DNA of 32,595 nucleotides from Sedimentisphaerales bacterium (GTDB taxonomy: Bacteria > Planctomycetota > Phycisphaerae > Sedimentisphaerales > Anaerobacaceae): the NCBI GenBank assembly GCA_016935195.1, contig JAFGRL010000153.1, forward strand, positions 1 through 32,595. The letters run 5' to 3'. The translations under genes were made by a program, and so were the position numbers. Below are positions 1 to 9,501 of the stretch, one piece after another. A model generated the notes under the pieces. It was not told the origin of the DNA and made no database searches. It was given only the letters and a program-made list of their open reading frames with translations. The first letter of the stretch is position 1, and every line of letters starts with the position of its first letter.

Positions 1-76
1 GATTCGAACCCGCGGTAAGGACAAGCCCTACACAGCCTTTCCAAGGCTGCTCGATAAGCCACTCCGACACCTCTCC
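1..76 (-). tRNA. tRNA-Ser(GGA), 3' end cut off by the window edge
   Basis: Reading the minus strand from 76 downwards gives a tRNA 5' end GGAGAGG, a D-arm, a five-pair anticodon stem (CAGCC/GGCTG) closing a TTGGAAA loop, a long variable arm typical of class II tRNAs, and the start of a T-arm with GGTTCGAATC. The anticodon is GGA, which reads UCC/UCU serine codons, and the long variable arm agrees with serine. The rest of the T-stem and the acceptor 3' strand lie outside the window, so the gene is incomplete here only because of the window boundary. Confidence 0.9.
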
Positions 77-399
77 AATCTGATCGTTCAATAGATGCAA
101 ATATTGCTCAAATCATAAATTCCTTTTGTATGGAGACGAACTCTGGTACACTTTAGCGGCTAAGAAAGGATTCATTGTAAGCCTATAGACCAGGTATCAG
201 TAATCTAACAACTATGACGGTGATATGACAAGCCTTAAATCGGAATCAGGCCGAGACAGGTTTTTTGCCGTACCTTGTAAATGTGATTTGAGCCGACAGG
301 CGGATTTGTTTTTTCACAGAAAAAAACTTGTTAATATGACGGTTTCAGTGTACATTATTGAATGACAATTTTTCTTAGAATTACAGGGGAAAGTTAGAT
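77..399. other. Non-coding leader between tRNA-Ser and dnaN
   Basis: This stretch of about 320 bases has no credible coding frame. It separates the divergent tRNA-Ser and dnaN genes and should hold promoters for both. I see one plausible sigma70-type promoter for dnaN (328-356) and a single match to the loose DnaA-box consensus TTWTNCACA (310-318), which is not enough to call an origin. No terminator-grade hairpin is evident. Confidence 0.5.
328..356 (+). promoter_or_regulatory. Candidate sigma70 promoter for dnaN
   Basis: TTGTTA at 328-333 and TACATT at 351-356 are separated by 17 bases, each matching four of six consensus positions. The spacing is ideal and the site lies 44 bases upstream of the dnaN start, with a purine-rich Shine-Dalgarno (AGGGGA, 385-390) in between. 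Prediction by eye only. Confidence 0.4.
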
Positions 400-1506
400 A
401 TGAAGGTTAATTTTAACAGAGCGGCTTTAGCCGAGGGGCTGAATCTTTTAGCTACAGTTGTGCCGAGCCGGACACCCAAGCCTATCTTACAGTGTGTACG
501 GGTTACTGCCGGAGCCGAAGGTGTCGGCCTGTGTGCTACGGATTTGGAAGTAGGCATACATTATACTCTCTCGCAGGTTCAGGTTGAGCGGCAAGGTGAG
601 GTTGTTGTTCCGGCTGAGCGTCTGGCTGCCATTGTTCGTGAGAGTGCTGACGAGGTATTGTCGGTTGAAGTTATTGATGGCATCTTTCACGTAACAGGTG
701 CTGACAGTCACTTTACGATTTATGGTCAGCAGGCGGACCAGTTTCCACCGGTCCGTGACTTCGATGACAAAGCAGACGCAGAAATCAGACTGGGTAACCT
801 GCAGGACGGCATCGAGCAGTGTCTATTTGCCACAGCCAAGGAGAGCACTCGGTATGCGCTCAACGGTGTGCTCTGGCAGGTCGAAGGCAAGAAACTTCTG
901 CTGGTTGCAACAGACGGCAGGAGATTAGCCCGCTGTCGGGTAACCCTGGCCAAAAGTGTGGACGAGGCCCTCCAATCAGCCAAGATAATTGTTCCTGCAA
1001 AGGCTATGGCCTTATTGGATAAGATTGGTACGGATGATGATGACCTTGTCGCAGTGAGATTTGTTGATAATCAGATAGTGCTGCGGTGTTCCAATGTGGT
1101 AGTGAGCTCTAACCTCGTCGAAGGCAATTTTCCCAAATACGAGGAAATCATACCGACAGATCACGATAAGAAGCTCATACTTTCAACGGAAGCGGTTTCA
1201 AGTGCGGTTCGCCGGGCGGCTCTGCTGACAACACAGGAATCAAGAGGTGTTAAATTGTCTGTCGGCAAGAAGAAGCTGACCTTCTCGTGCAGGGCCCCGG
1301 AGATGGGCGACGCTCAGGTGGAAATGCCCATCGAATATGAGGCAGAACCGATTGATATCGGGTTCAATCCTCAGTTTCTAACGGATGTTTTGCGTGTGAT
1401 TACTACCGATGAGTTTCAGCTGGAACTGGGCCAGCCTGACAGACCCGGAGTTATAAAAAGCGGCAGTCACTTCCTGTATGTCCTTATGCCTATTAACTTG
1501 GGCTGA
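400..1506 (+). CDS. dnaN: DNA polymerase III subunit beta (sliding clamp)
   Basis: The 368-residue protein has the usual length and three-fold domain layout of the bacterial beta clamp, the ring that tethers DNA polymerase III and repair polymerases to DNA. Recognisable family segments include an N-terminal MKVNFNRAALAEGLN start, the ATDGRRLA stretch near residue 170 that begins the second repeat, and a C-terminal end YVLMPINLG resembling the family's usual YVVMPMRL ending. The ATG is preceded at good distance by AGGGGA. It is the first gene of a dnaN-dciA-gyrB group; dnaA is not in the window and recF does not follow. No broken or missing region is visible. Confidence 0.97.
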   Translation: MKVNFNRAALAEGLNLLATVVPSRTPKPILQCVRVTAGAEGVGLCATDLEVGIHYTLSQVQVERQGEVVVPAERLAAIVRESADEVLSVEVIDGIFHVTGADSHFTIYGQQADQFPPVRDFDDKADAEIRLGNLQDGIEQCLFATAKESTRYALNGVLWQVEGKKLLLVATDGRRLARCRVTLAKSVDEALQSAKIIVPAKAMALLDKIGTDDDDLVAVRFVDNQIVLRCSNVVVSSNLVEGNFPKYEEIIPTDHDKKLILSTEAVSSAVRRAALLTTQESRGVKLSVGKKKLTFSCRAPEMGDAQVEMPIEYEAEPIDIGFNPQFLTDVLRVITTDEFQLELGQPDRPGVIKSGSHFLYVLMPINLG

Positions 1507-1548
1507 GCTGCTCGTTATGTTCTGCTATCCTCGAGGATGATTAAAGCT

Positions 1549-1860
1549 ATGTCTAAGCTGAATAATCGGAGAGGCCAACCGCAGCAGTTAGGTGATGCAA
1601 TAGCTAAGCTGATGGCCGGCGACCTGCAGTCAAAGTGCGAAAAGTTCGAGGTTGTTGCCGAGTCGTGGGATGAGCTTGTTCCTCCGGAAGTCAGGGGGCA
1701 CTGCAGGATAGCTGGTATAAGCAGCGGCCAGGTCAGGATTGCGGTCGATTCTCCGGCGTATTTGTACCAGATGCGACTTGTCAGCTCTGAACTTTTGCCA
1801 ATGCTTCAGCAGCTATGCCCGATGGCTCGCTTCAGGAAAATAGATTGCTTTGTCGGCTGA
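1549..1860 (+). CDS. dciA: DUF721 / DciA-like protein, probable replicative helicase loader
   Basis: A short basic protein of about 103 residues with the DUF721 fold signature: an N-terminal helix with LGDAIAKLM, a central W-DELVPPEV...H segment, then the strand-rich G-Q-V-R-I-A-V-D-S-P-A-Y-L-Y-Q-M-R motif and a terminal helix-strand. DUF721 proteins are known as DciA, the ancestral loader or operator of DnaB helicase in bacteria lacking DnaC or DnaI. Its place between dnaN and gyrB is the classic DUF721 locus. An upstream ATG at 1537 is possible, but GAGG (1533-1536) abuts it directly, so the ATG at 1549 has better spacing. Function is inferred from family and context; dnaB lies 13 kb downstream. 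Confidence 0.8.
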   Translation: MSKLNNRRGQPQQLGDAIAKLMAGDLQSKCEKFEVVAESWDELVPPEVRGHCRIAGISSGQVRIAVDSPAYLYQMRLVSSELLPMLQQLCPMARFRKIDCFVG

Positions 1861-1893
1861 TTATTCAAGTCGCCTGCAATTCTTTGTTTGTAG

Positions 1894-4386
<2,493 letters not shown>

Positions 4387-4559
4387 ATTTGGCTCGGGGG
4401 ATAATTCTGTTGGACGATAAGATTATTTTAAAACCAGGTTAATTTTTATTTTCATAATGTGGATTTTTTTCTTGCAAATTCAAAGAAAGCCTGCACAATA
4501 ACTATAACCTTGACCGGTGGGTGTTCTTCGGTGTGCTACAGACGGTCAGAGGAATGCTT

Positions 4560-4588
4560 TTTAGCGTTTTCGTGTCTGGCATTATAAC
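4560..4588 (+). promoter_or_regulatory. Candidate promoter for the TPR lipoprotein gene
   Basis: TATAAC at 4583-4588 matches five of six -10 positions, with a weak TTTAGC -35 at 4560-4565 and a 17-base spacer. It lies 28 bases upstream of the next start codon, in a 230-base gap after gyrB, so a new transcript probably begins here. The -35 box is poor. Confidence 0.35.
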
Positions 4589-4616
4589 ACAAGTTAATCA
4601 TTGATGGAGGCGACGA

Positions 4617-5318
4617 ATGAGGGGCCAGGTCGGTTTTTTGGGGTTGTTATTTCTGTGTAGTTTACTTTTTTTTAGCGGGTGTAAGTCTGCCGCTGAGGTA
4701 CGCAGACCAAAGCCGTCTTCCGATATCGCTGAGGTTTCGAGTGAGCAAAAAAAGGCAGAGCTGCTTAAACGGCTTGAGCGTCGATTTGAAGATCCAGATG
4801 CGCAATTTCAGTTAGGCCAGCTGTATCACGCCGACGGTTTATGGAGCCAGGCGCAGTGGCGCTACAATCAGGCACTAAGTTTCGAGCCTGCACACAGAGA
4901 CTCGCAGGCAGCCCTTGTCAAACTGCATCTTGATTCCGGCGATGCTGCAAAGTCAAAACTTTCGGCAGATATATATATGAATCAGGTATGTGGTTCAGCG
5001 AAGGAATCCCTCAGGCTCGGATTGGCGTTCCAAAAACAGGAACTTGATGATTACGCACTGGCTTGTTACCGACAGGCCCTGAATTTAGCACCGAATTCTG
5101 CCAAAGTTCACAGACAAATCGGCTACTATTATCTTAGCAAAAATGATAAGGAGCGGGCGAAAGATTACCTGACCCGCAGCTTTCAGCTCAACCCGAATCA
5201 GCCGGAAGTAGCAGGTGAGCTGGGTCGGCTGGGGATAGCTGTAAGAATTCCACGAAAGCAGCAGTTGGAAAACTCGAAAAAGCTGGACAGGATTGTAGAA
5301 CAATCTGAGAAGAAATAG
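4617..5318 (+). CDS. TPR-repeat lipoprotein of unknown role
   Basis: A 233-residue protein with a lipoprotein signal: a hydrophobic stretch from about residue 5 to 19, then F-S-G-C with Cys22 as the likely lipidated residue. After a low-complexity linker come tetratricopeptide repeats, with helix-turn patterns ending in A-L-S-F-E-P (about residue 80), A-L-N-L-A-P (about 160) and S-F-Q-L-N-P (about 195). TPR lipoproteins usually act as scaffolds in envelope assemblies such as the BAM complex or type IV pili; the sequence does not say which one applies. GGAGG at 4606-4610 is a strong Shine-Dalgarno. The gene stands alone between gyrB and ftsK, with its own candidate promoter and terminator. Confidence 0.8.
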   Translation: MRGQVGFLGLLFLCSLLFFSGCKSAAEVRRPKPSSDIAEVSSEQKKAELLKRLERRFEDPDAQFQLGQLYHADGLWSQAQWRYNQALSFEPAHRDSQAALVKLHLDSGDAAKSKLSADIYMNQVCGSAKESLRLGLAFQKQELDDYALACYRQALNLAPNSAKVHRQIGYYYLSKNDKERAKDYLTRSFQLNPNQPEVAGELGRLGIAVRIPRKQQLENSKKLDRIVEQSEKK

Positions 5319-5353
5319 AGTCAGCAGGCAAAGAACAATATTAAAATTTTGTG

Positions 5354-5389
5354 GCCCTGTGGCGAAAGGATTCGCCGCGGGGCTTTTTC
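5354..5389 (+). terminator. Intrinsic terminator after the TPR lipoprotein gene
   Basis: A GC-rich hairpin with arms GCCCTGTGGCGAA (5354-5366) and TTCGCCGCGGGGC (5371-5383), and a four-base loop, is followed at once by a T-run (5384-5388, then C, T). It starts 36 bases after the lipoprotein stop codon. This is the clearest rho-independent terminator in the window. Confidence 0.88.
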
Positions 5390-5434
5390 TTTGCTGGTTA
5401 CATACAAAATGTTTTTATCGGACGATTGCCGAGA

Positions 5435-5463
5435 TTGCCAATTGTGCAGAAAAGGTTCATAAT
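5435..5463 (+). promoter_or_regulatory. Candidate sigma70 promoter for ftsK
   Basis: TTGCCA (5435-5440) and CATAAT (5458-5463) each match five of six consensus bases and are 17 bases apart. The site lies just after the upstream terminator and about 140 bases before the ftsK start, implying a long leader. That leader contains a dyad CCGAAA/TTTCGG (5545-5550, 5561-5566). Confidence 0.5.
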
Positions 5464-5602
5464 TGGCCGATAAATAATACTGCAAGGTAAACGGGATAAT
5501 AATTCAACGGTTAAGCTATTCCTTTGTAAAAGTTTGTTTAAGTACCGAAAAGTCATTTCGTTTCGGACTATGGGTGAAGGTGTAAATTAAGGTCTATACT
5601 TT

Positions 5603-8002
5603 ATGAAAACTGTAAAAGGAATTAAGTCGCATACGAAAGCGGTGCAATTTACTGCAATTGCGTTTTTAGTGCTGCTGCTTTTTAGTTGTATCAGTTTTGA
5701 CATAGGCGATTGGCCAAGCAAGTTTGTATATCCTCATAACCAGCCTTCATCGAACATCTGTGGACGAATAGGTGCATTTTGTGCATATTACTTGCTTTAT
5801 TATGTCGGCCCCGGTGTTTTTGTGGTGCTGGTTTCTTCGATTGTTTTGCTGGCTGGCAGGCTCGTAAAAAAAAGAATTAGTGAGCCTTTTCTTCGAGTGG
5901 TTGGCCTGTCACTTTTAACTGTTGCTGTTTCGGCAAGTTTTTACTGCTTATGGCCTCATAAAATTTATCATTTCCCTATCGGCTCAGGCGGAGTCCTTGG
6001 TGTGGCGTCAATACACTTTTTGCGGAGCTATTTTGCTTTATTGGGGACGTTTATTTTGATTTTAGCTACATTGCTTGTTGGGCTGGTTTTAGCGGCCGAT
6101 ACCTTGATGATAACGCTCTTAGGCTGGTTAAGTTTCTTTTTTAAGAAGACTACCGGCGCAGCAGCACCTGCGTGGTTGGCCGCCAGACAGCATTCGGAGG
6201 CTTTGTCTGAGATATGGCAGAAGTTAAGTGCCAGGCAAAAACCATCGCTGGCTGAGCCAAATATTCTGCAGCTAAGAGGGCTTGCTGAGCATCCGGGCAG
6301 CAAATCCAGGTTCACCACAGACCCAAAAATGCCTGAAGGCAAGGCTGACCCGACCAAACTGGCCCGGCCCGGGAGGATTTGCCCAACGAGCGGTTATGAT
6401 GATTACAAGCTGCCTCCTTTGGAGTTGCTTGCCGAATCGGAATATGGTTTTGCTGACGTTCAGGAAAAAGTCGTTAAGGCAAAGGCTGCGGCTCTGGAGA
6501 GACTTTTAGGGGAGTTCAACATAACCGCAGAAGTAGTGGCTGCTGACAGTGGTCCTGTTGTTACAATGTTCGAGCTCAAGCTTGCGGCAGGAGTTAAGGT
6601 TAGTCAGATAGCCACGCTTTCAAATGATATGGCTCGAGCCCTGGGAGTCGGGGCAGTTCGCGTTGTAGCACCCTTGCCGGGTAAACATACAATAGGCATA
6701 GAGGTTCCAAATAGTGAAAAAGAGAAAGTCCGGATGAAGGACGTTATGCAGTTAGCGGCCACCAGGCCTCAGCGTATGCAAATTCCTTTATTTCTGGGCA
6801 AGGATTCTTCAGGCGAAGCATTGGTTTCGGATCTGACGTCTATGCCGCATTTGCTCATAGCCGGCACTACCGGCTCAGGCAAGAGCGTCTGCATCAACAG
6901 TATTATAACTGGAATATTACTTACCAAGCGGCCTGATGAGGTAAAACTGATTTTGATTGACCCCAAGATGGTTGAGATGACAGCGTTCAATACAATTCCG
7001 CACTTGATGAGCCCTATTGTAACCGAGACTGCGCGGGCTGTTAAGATACTTGAATGGGCAACAGTGAAAATGGATGAACGATATGCACTTTTGGCTGAGG
7101 CAAGGGTCAAGAATGTTGCCGAGTATAACCGTCTCAGTGCAAGCCAAATTATCGAGCGTTTCAATCCGGGCAATTCTGACGAGGAATCAAAGATTCCGAA
7201 GAAGCTACCCTATATCACCATAATAATTGATGAGCTGGCTGACCTGATGATGACTGCCGCCAAGGAGATAGAGGCTTATATCGTTCGTCTTGCTCAAAAG
7301 AGCCGAGCGGTTGGCATTCATATAGTTTTGGCCACTCAGCGTCCTCAGGCAACGGTTGTCACCGGCCTGATCAAGTCAAATATGCCGACACGGGTAGGCT
7401 TTCGTGTGGCAGCGAGGATGGACAGCCGAATAATCCTCGACCAAAATGGCGCAGAAACGCTGCTTGGTGAAGGGGACATGCTCTTTCTAAAACCCGGCAC
7501 AAGCGATTTGATACGCGCCCAGGGCACGTTTGTTGACGAAGCTGAGATAAGACGGATAGTCAGGTACCTCAGGGATGTTGCTGAGCCGCAGTTCCACCCT
7601 GAGCTTACTCAACTGAACAAGATTGACACATCTGAGATGGTAGAGGATGAGCTGTTCGATGATGCAGTTAGAGTTGTTCTGGAAAGTAAGCGAGGCAGCG
7701 TATCACTTCTTCAACGCCGGTTGAGCGTTGGCTATGCTCGTGCTTCTCGTATGATAGAGATGATGGCTGCGGCCGGAGTTCTTGGTGAGTACAAGGGCAG
7801 CCAGGCACGTGAGGTTATGATGACGCTTGAGGAATACGAACGAATGCGTCAGCAGATGGATACAGCGCTTAACGTGGATCAAGAAATGGATTTGCACGAT
7901 GGTAATGCCAGGGATTTGGCGACAGCTCAAAAACCTTCCAAATCAGCTTATCTGAGTGAGGGACAGCGGGGTTACGTTTCCGTCGATAGCCAGAGTAACT
8001 GA
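5603..8002 (+). CDS. ftsK: DNA translocase FtsK/SpoIIIE
   Basis: This 799-residue protein is a membrane-anchored, ATP-driven DNA pump that clears chromosome ends from the division septum and activates XerCD recombination at dif. The N-terminal 190 residues hold four or five hydrophobic segments (about 17-36, 53-88, 98-116, 133-190). A short linker leads to the motor: Walker A GTTGSGKS at 421-428 and Walker B YITIIIDELAD from 537. Residues about 683-745 form the winged-helix gamma domain that reads KOPS sequences (RGSVSLLQRRLSVGYARASR). The length is that of the short-linker FtsK type. It is followed 35 bases later by a sugar kinase gene, which may share its transcript. Confidence 0.95.
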   Translation: MKTVKGIKSHTKAVQFTAIAFLVLLLFSCISFDIGDWPSKFVYPHNQPSSNICGRIGAFCAYYLLYYVGPGVFVVLVSSIVLLAGRLVKKRISEPFLRVVGLSLLTVAVSASFYCLWPHKIYHFPIGSGGVLGVASIHFLRSYFALLGTFILILATLLVGLVLAADTLMITLLGWLSFFFKKTTGAAAPAWLAARQHSEALSEIWQKLSARQKPSLAEPNILQLRGLAEHPGSKSRFTTDPKMPEGKADPTKLARPGRICPTSGYDDYKLPPLELLAESEYGFADVQEKVVKAKAAALERLLGEFNITAEVVAADSGPVVTMFELKLAAGVKVSQIATLSNDMARALGVGAVRVVAPLPGKHTIGIEVPNSEKEKVRMKDVMQLAATRPQRMQIPLFLGKDSSGEALVSDLTSMPHLLIAGTTGSGKSVCINSIITGILLTKRPDEVKLILIDPKMVEMTAFNTIPHLMSPIVTETARAVKILEWATVKMDERYALLAEARVKNVAEYNRLSASQIIERFNPGNSDEESKIPKKLPYITIIIDELADLMMTAAKEIEAYIVRLAQKSRAVGIHIVLATQRPQATVVTGLIKSNMPTRVGFRVAARMDSRIILDQNGAETLLGEGDMLFLKPGTSDLIRAQGTFVDEAEIRRIVRYLRDVAEPQFHPELTQLNKIDTSEMVEDELFDDAVRVVLESKRGSVSLLQRRLSVGYARASRMIEMMAAAGVLGEYKGSQAREVMMTLEEYERMRQQMDTALNVDQEMDLHDGNARDLATAQKPSKSAYLSEGQRGYVSVDSQSN

Positions 8003-8043
8003 AGATTGAGTTACTTTTTTCGTAAATCTGTGTACACTTGAAC

Positions 8044-8997
8044 ATGGGCTTTACAGGTGAAATAATTACAGTAGGTCTTGCTCCTGCGTGGGACGTGACT
8101 ATAAGAGCAAAGGGGCTTGATTGGGGTCAGCACAAACAAGTAGATTCCGTCGAGATAAAACCTGCTGGTAAGGCTCTAAATATCTGCCGTGCCTTAGTCC
8201 TGCAGGGTCAAAGCAGCATCGCGGCAGGGCTTTGGGGCAGGCAGGATTTTGAACAAATGATGGAATTCCTACGCCCGAGGCAGGGGCCGCTGAAGGTCAT
8301 GATGACGGTAGTCGATGGTAAAACCCGCCAGAATATTACTGTCATCGATACACTAAATAACAGAGAAATCCACCTGCGCAGCAATAGTAAATTGGCTTCG
8401 AGAGATGCACTGAAAGAACTAAAGATTGATTTGGGGACAATTGTTAACAAAAACAGTGTTTGCGTCTTTTCCGGGTCGATGCCGGGGGAAAATTTTTTTG
8501 GTGATGTTGTGGCTATTATAAAAACCTGTCAGCAAAGTGGAGCAAAAATTGTGCTGGATACATCCGGTGCGGCTTTGAGGGAAATTGTCAAAGCAGGCTT
8601 CATCTGGCTGATAAAGCCCAATGTGCAGGAGTTGGGCAGCCTGCTGGGTGAGCAGGTGGCGGATAAACCGGCCAGCTTGGTCAAGGCCAGCCGAGAACTG
8701 CTGGAGAAGGTTGAGATTGTCCTTATAAGTCGCGGAGAGAAAGGAGCGGTAACGGTTACGAAGAAAGAAGCATGGCAGGGCCGATGCATTGGCCGTAGAA
8801 AAGTTCTATCGACTGTTGGCTGCGGCGATTATTTATTAGCAGGATTCTTAAAAGGCTTAAAAGACAGTCCCGATGCGGGCTCAGCGCTGGAGGTCGCGAT
8901 AAAAGTTGCCACGGCCAAGGCCTGGGGCTGGGCAGAAACCAAAAACTGGCTGGAGGTGCAGCGAAAAATAAAAGTGCAGTTGAGTTTTATCCGCTGA
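8044..8997 (+). CDS. PfkB-family sugar-phosphate kinase, 1-phosphofructokinase-like
   Basis: About 317 residues with the ribokinase/PfkB layout: an N-terminal substrate segment (TVGLAPAWDVTI), P-A-G-K-A-L-N-I-C-R-A in place of the usual G-G-K-G-x-N-V-A, S-G-S-M-P-G, then DTSG...IKPN, LISRGEKGA, and the catalytic S-T-V-G-C-G-D-Y-L-L-A-G-F near residue 260. The catalytic Asp is kept; the family's usual VGAGDS is VGCGDY here. This subfamily phosphorylates fructose-1-phosphate, tagatose-6-phosphate or fructose-6-phosphate, and the sequence alone does not settle which. A TTG six bases earlier (8038) could also start it; neither start has a convincing Shine-Dalgarno. No fructose PTS or aldolase gene is nearby. 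Confidence 0.85.
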   Translation: MGFTGEIITVGLAPAWDVTIRAKGLDWGQHKQVDSVEIKPAGKALNICRALVLQGQSSIAAGLWGRQDFEQMMEFLRPRQGPLKVMMTVVDGKTRQNITVIDTLNNREIHLRSNSKLASRDALKELKIDLGTIVNKNSVCVFSGSMPGENFFGDVVAIIKTCQQSGAKIVLDTSGAALREIVKAGFIWLIKPNVQELGSLLGEQVADKPASLVKASRELLEKVEIVLISRGEKGAVTVTKKEAWQGRCIGRRKVLSTVGCGDYLLAGFLKGLKDSPDAGSALEVAIKVATAKAWGWAETKNWLEVQRKIKVQLSFIR

Positions 8998-9054
8998 AAA
9001 AAGAAAAAAGGTTGATTTGTAAGTATGAATCAGCTATAGTCCCACGATTGGGCC

Positions 9055-9083
9055 CCCATTTTGCACAATAATCGCAAAATGGG
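9055..9083. repeat. Intergenic hairpin, 10-bp perfect stem
   Basis: CCCATTTTGC (9055-9064) and GCAAAATGGG (9074-9083) pair perfectly around a nine-base loop. Outside them GGG (9050-9052) can pair with CCC (9086-9088) across an internal loop. No T-run follows, so it does not look like an intrinsic terminator, although it lies 57 bases after the kinase stop codon. Confidence 0.7.
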
Positions 9084-9120
9084 AACCCCTGAAATTGCTC
9101 TGTCGCACGGGAACGAAAAT

Positions 9121-9186
9121 TAGTTTTGAGTTTTGAGTGTTAAGTTTTGAGTTAACTAAAAGCTAAGAACTAAAAACCCAAAACTA
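9121..9186. repeat. Heptad inverted repeat 1 (AGTTTTG-type)
   Basis: The left arm (9121-9153) is built from seven-base units: AGTTTTG, AGTTTTG, AGTGTTA, AGTTTTG. The right arm (9154-9186) is its imperfect reverse complement, matching at 26 of 33 positions with no spacer; some mismatches would be G-U pairs in RNA. It is one of five elements of this architecture in the window, each with its own heptad sequence. Confidence 0.75.
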
Positions 9187-9304
9187 AATCGGGGTCAACA
9201 GTATCACGGCATGGTTGACTCAGGCCTCAGGCAGAGCCAATTCGGGCCAGTCCAGGTTGGTCCCCGTGACAAGCTTCAAAGCTGGCAGAAGCAATATTGC
9301 GTGG

Positions 9305-9333
9305 TTCGATTCATGATTTACGAACAGTATTTT
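9305..9333 (+). promoter_or_regulatory. Weak candidate promoter for tRNA-Gln
   Basis: TATTTT (9328-9333) lies 17 bases after TTCGAT (9305-9310), placing a start site a few bases before the tRNA at 9348. The -35 match is poor, so the call rests mainly on position. Confidence 0.25.
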
Positions 9334-9347
9334 GTTTGGACATTTGT

Positions 9348-9419
9348 TACCCGATGGTGTAATTGGTAACACATGGGCTTTTGGTGCCCACATTCCAGGT
9401 TCGAGTCCTGGTCGGGTAG
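9348..9419 (+). tRNA. tRNA-Gln(UUG)
   Basis: A complete 72-base cloverleaf without encoded CCA. The acceptor stem is TACCCGA/TCGGGTA (9348-9354, 9412-9418) with discriminator G9419. The anticodon stem TGGGC/GCCCA closes the loop TTTTGGT, giving anticodon TTG, and the T-arm is CCAGG-TTCGAGT-CCTGG. The U1-A72 opening pair is a known feature of bacterial glutamine tRNAs. It lies 83 bases upstream of glmU, with a heptad inverted repeat in between. Confidence 0.96.
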
Positions 9420-9424
9420 TATTT

Positions 9425-9488
9425 AGTTCATAGTTCGTAGTTCATAGATAAATCTCTAAGAACTATGAACTACGAACTACCAACTAAT
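9425..9488. repeat. Heptad inverted repeat 2 (AGTTCAT-type), between tRNA-Gln and glmU
   Basis: The left side reads AGTTCAT, AGTTCGT, AGTTCAT, AG from 9425. The right side reads AACTATG, AACTACG, AACTACC, AACTAAT from 9461. Seventeen bases pair perfectly (9431-9447 with 9463-9479) around a 15-base loop. The right arm ends 13 bases before the glmU ATG, so in RNA the hairpin would sit against the ribosome binding site. It has no T-run and is not a standard terminator. Confidence 0.85.
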
Positions 9489-9501
9489 TTGGGATATAAC
9501 A

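Larger units (their letters stand above)
8998..9347. other. Structured intergenic region between pfkB-type kinase and tRNA-Gln
   Basis: About 350 bases with no credible coding frame. In order it holds a 10-bp hairpin (9055-9083), a heptad inverted repeat (9121-9186), and a GC-richer block at 9190-9270 with several short dyads, for example GTCAAC (9194-9199) against GTTGAC (9214-9219). The final 80 bases precede tRNA-Gln and contain only a weak promoter-like pair. The block could be a leader or small RNA, but I recognise no known family. Confidence 0.5.

Noticed and set aside
301-400. Possible oriC upstream of dnaN
   Set aside because: Only one match to the loose DnaA-box consensus (310-318) was found, there is no dnaA gene, and no AT-rich repeat array typical of an unwinding element.
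9425-9488. Heptad hairpins as ordinary rho-independent terminators
   Set aside because: Stems are AT-rich and no T-run follows; their 3' ends abut start sites of genes within a likely operon.
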